DNA from: Hungatella sp. UBA3048
Lineage (GTDB): Bacteria > Bacillota > Clostridia > Lachnospirales > Lachnospiraceae
NCBI GenBank assembly: GCA_002367105.1
Contig: DFCS01000027.1
Location: 1-6,688, forward strand
Reading direction: 5' to 3'
Length of the DNA: 6,688 nucleotides
A program made the position numbers and the translations under genes. This document shows, one piece after another, positions 6,539 through 6,688 of the stretch. Numbering within the stretch: the first letter of the stretch is position 1; every line of letters starts with the position of its first letter. Below the pieces are notes generated by a model. It was not told the origin of the DNA. It saw only the letters and a program-made list of their open reading frames with translations, and did no database searches.

Positions 6539-6567
6539 TCATACTTGCTACTCCTCCTGCATAAGTA
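6539..6567 (+). promoter_or_regulatory. Sigma-E-like promoter of spoIIID inside an inverted repeat
   Basis: TCATACT (6539-6545) resembles the sigma-E -35 element (TCATATT). After 14 bases, CATAAGTA (6560-6567) shares the CATA core of the -10 element (CATACAAT). In Bacillus subtilis spoIIID is transcribed by the mother-cell sigma-E, so a promoter of this type is expected here. CATACTT (6540-6546) and AAGTATG (6563-6569) are exact inverted repeats overlapping both elements. Transcription would start near 6574. The stretch 6468-6538 is AT-rich and shows nothing else I can support. Confidence 0.5.
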
Positions 6568-6596
6568 TGTAAAAACGTCCTAGCAGGGGGATTTTC

Positions 6597-6688
6597 TTGA
6601 AGGAATATATTGAAGAACGCGCGGTTGCGATCGCCAACTACATCATAGACTATCATGCGACCGTGAGGCAGACAGCGAAGAAATTTGG
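6597..6688 (+). CDS. spoIIID: Stage III sporulation transcriptional regulator SpoIIID (5' part)
   Basis: SpoIIID is a small DNA-binding protein of the mother cell that switches many sigma-E-dependent genes on or off during endospore formation and helps prepare for sigma-K. The 30 visible residues include EYIEERAVAIANYII and ATVRQTAKKFG, which match the conserved start and first recognition region of SpoIIID. The family is only about 80-95 residues long, so roughly one third is seen before the window ends. The start is TTG, with AGGGGG (6585-6590) six bases upstream; no in-frame ATG is available. The gene has its own sigma-E-like promoter. It marks the organism as an endospore former. Confidence 0.9.
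   Translation, partial: MKEYIEERAVAIANYIIDYHATVRQTAKKF

Noticed and set aside
1..6688. Mobile element, CRISPR array, toxin-antitoxin or defence system
   Set aside because: No transposase or recombinase, no terminal or regularly spaced repeats and no pair of small overlapping genes; all large frames belong to housekeeping or metabolic families.

Overview
The window looks like chromosome from an endospore-forming clostridium of the Lachnospiraceae type (Lacrimispora or Clostridium cluster XIVa). The evidence is the start of spoIIID at the right edge, purine-rich ribosome binding sites 6 bases from the starts, frequent TTG/GTG starts, and an intracellular family 3 glycosidase paired with an AraC-type regulator. 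This placement is inferred from style and protein families; no search was run. I see no mobile element, CRISPR array, tRNA, rRNA or prophage gene. Every intergenic stretch is under 300 bases and each is described below.

Layout. Positions 1-39 may be the last codons of an upstream gene, followed by a good intrinsic terminator (54-85). A short AT-rich region then leads into a two-gene plus-strand unit: a low-molecular-weight protein tyrosine phosphatase (211-699) and a Gfo/Idh/MocA-family oxidoreductase (723-1796), 23 bases apart. The oxidoreductase lacks the usual catalytic lysine of its family. A GC-rich hairpin lies between it and the convergent minus-strand HD-GYP gene (1863-2930), which encodes a probable cyclic-di-GMP phosphodiesterase. 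That gene has a near-consensus sigma-A promoter at 3029-3057. The promoter's position rules out the longest reading frame and points to an internal TTG start.

Divergent from HD-GYP is an AraC/XylS-family regulator with an N-terminal cupin domain (3188-4069), closed by a near-perfect terminator (4093-4142). An extended -10 promoter then precedes a 719-residue GH3 beta-glucosidase/beta-xylosidase (4283-6442). Downstream, spoIIID begins at 6597 and runs off the window. It is preceded by a sigma-E-like promoter embedded in an inverted repeat.

How the genes may work together. The AraC regulator and the GH3 enzyme form a plausible sugar-responsive pair: the regulator senses a sugar and controls a cytoplasmic enzyme that splits imported plant-derived oligosaccharides. 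The phosphatase and oxidoreductase are probably co-transcribed, with no obvious common substrate. HD-GYP and spoIIID are independent units. Most of the window is ordinary chromosomal content. The points most worth checking are the lysine-less oxidoreductase in its phosphatase operon, a sigma-F-like promoter before that operon, and the promoter/inverted repeat before spoIIID. I did not find a convincing novel multi-gene system.
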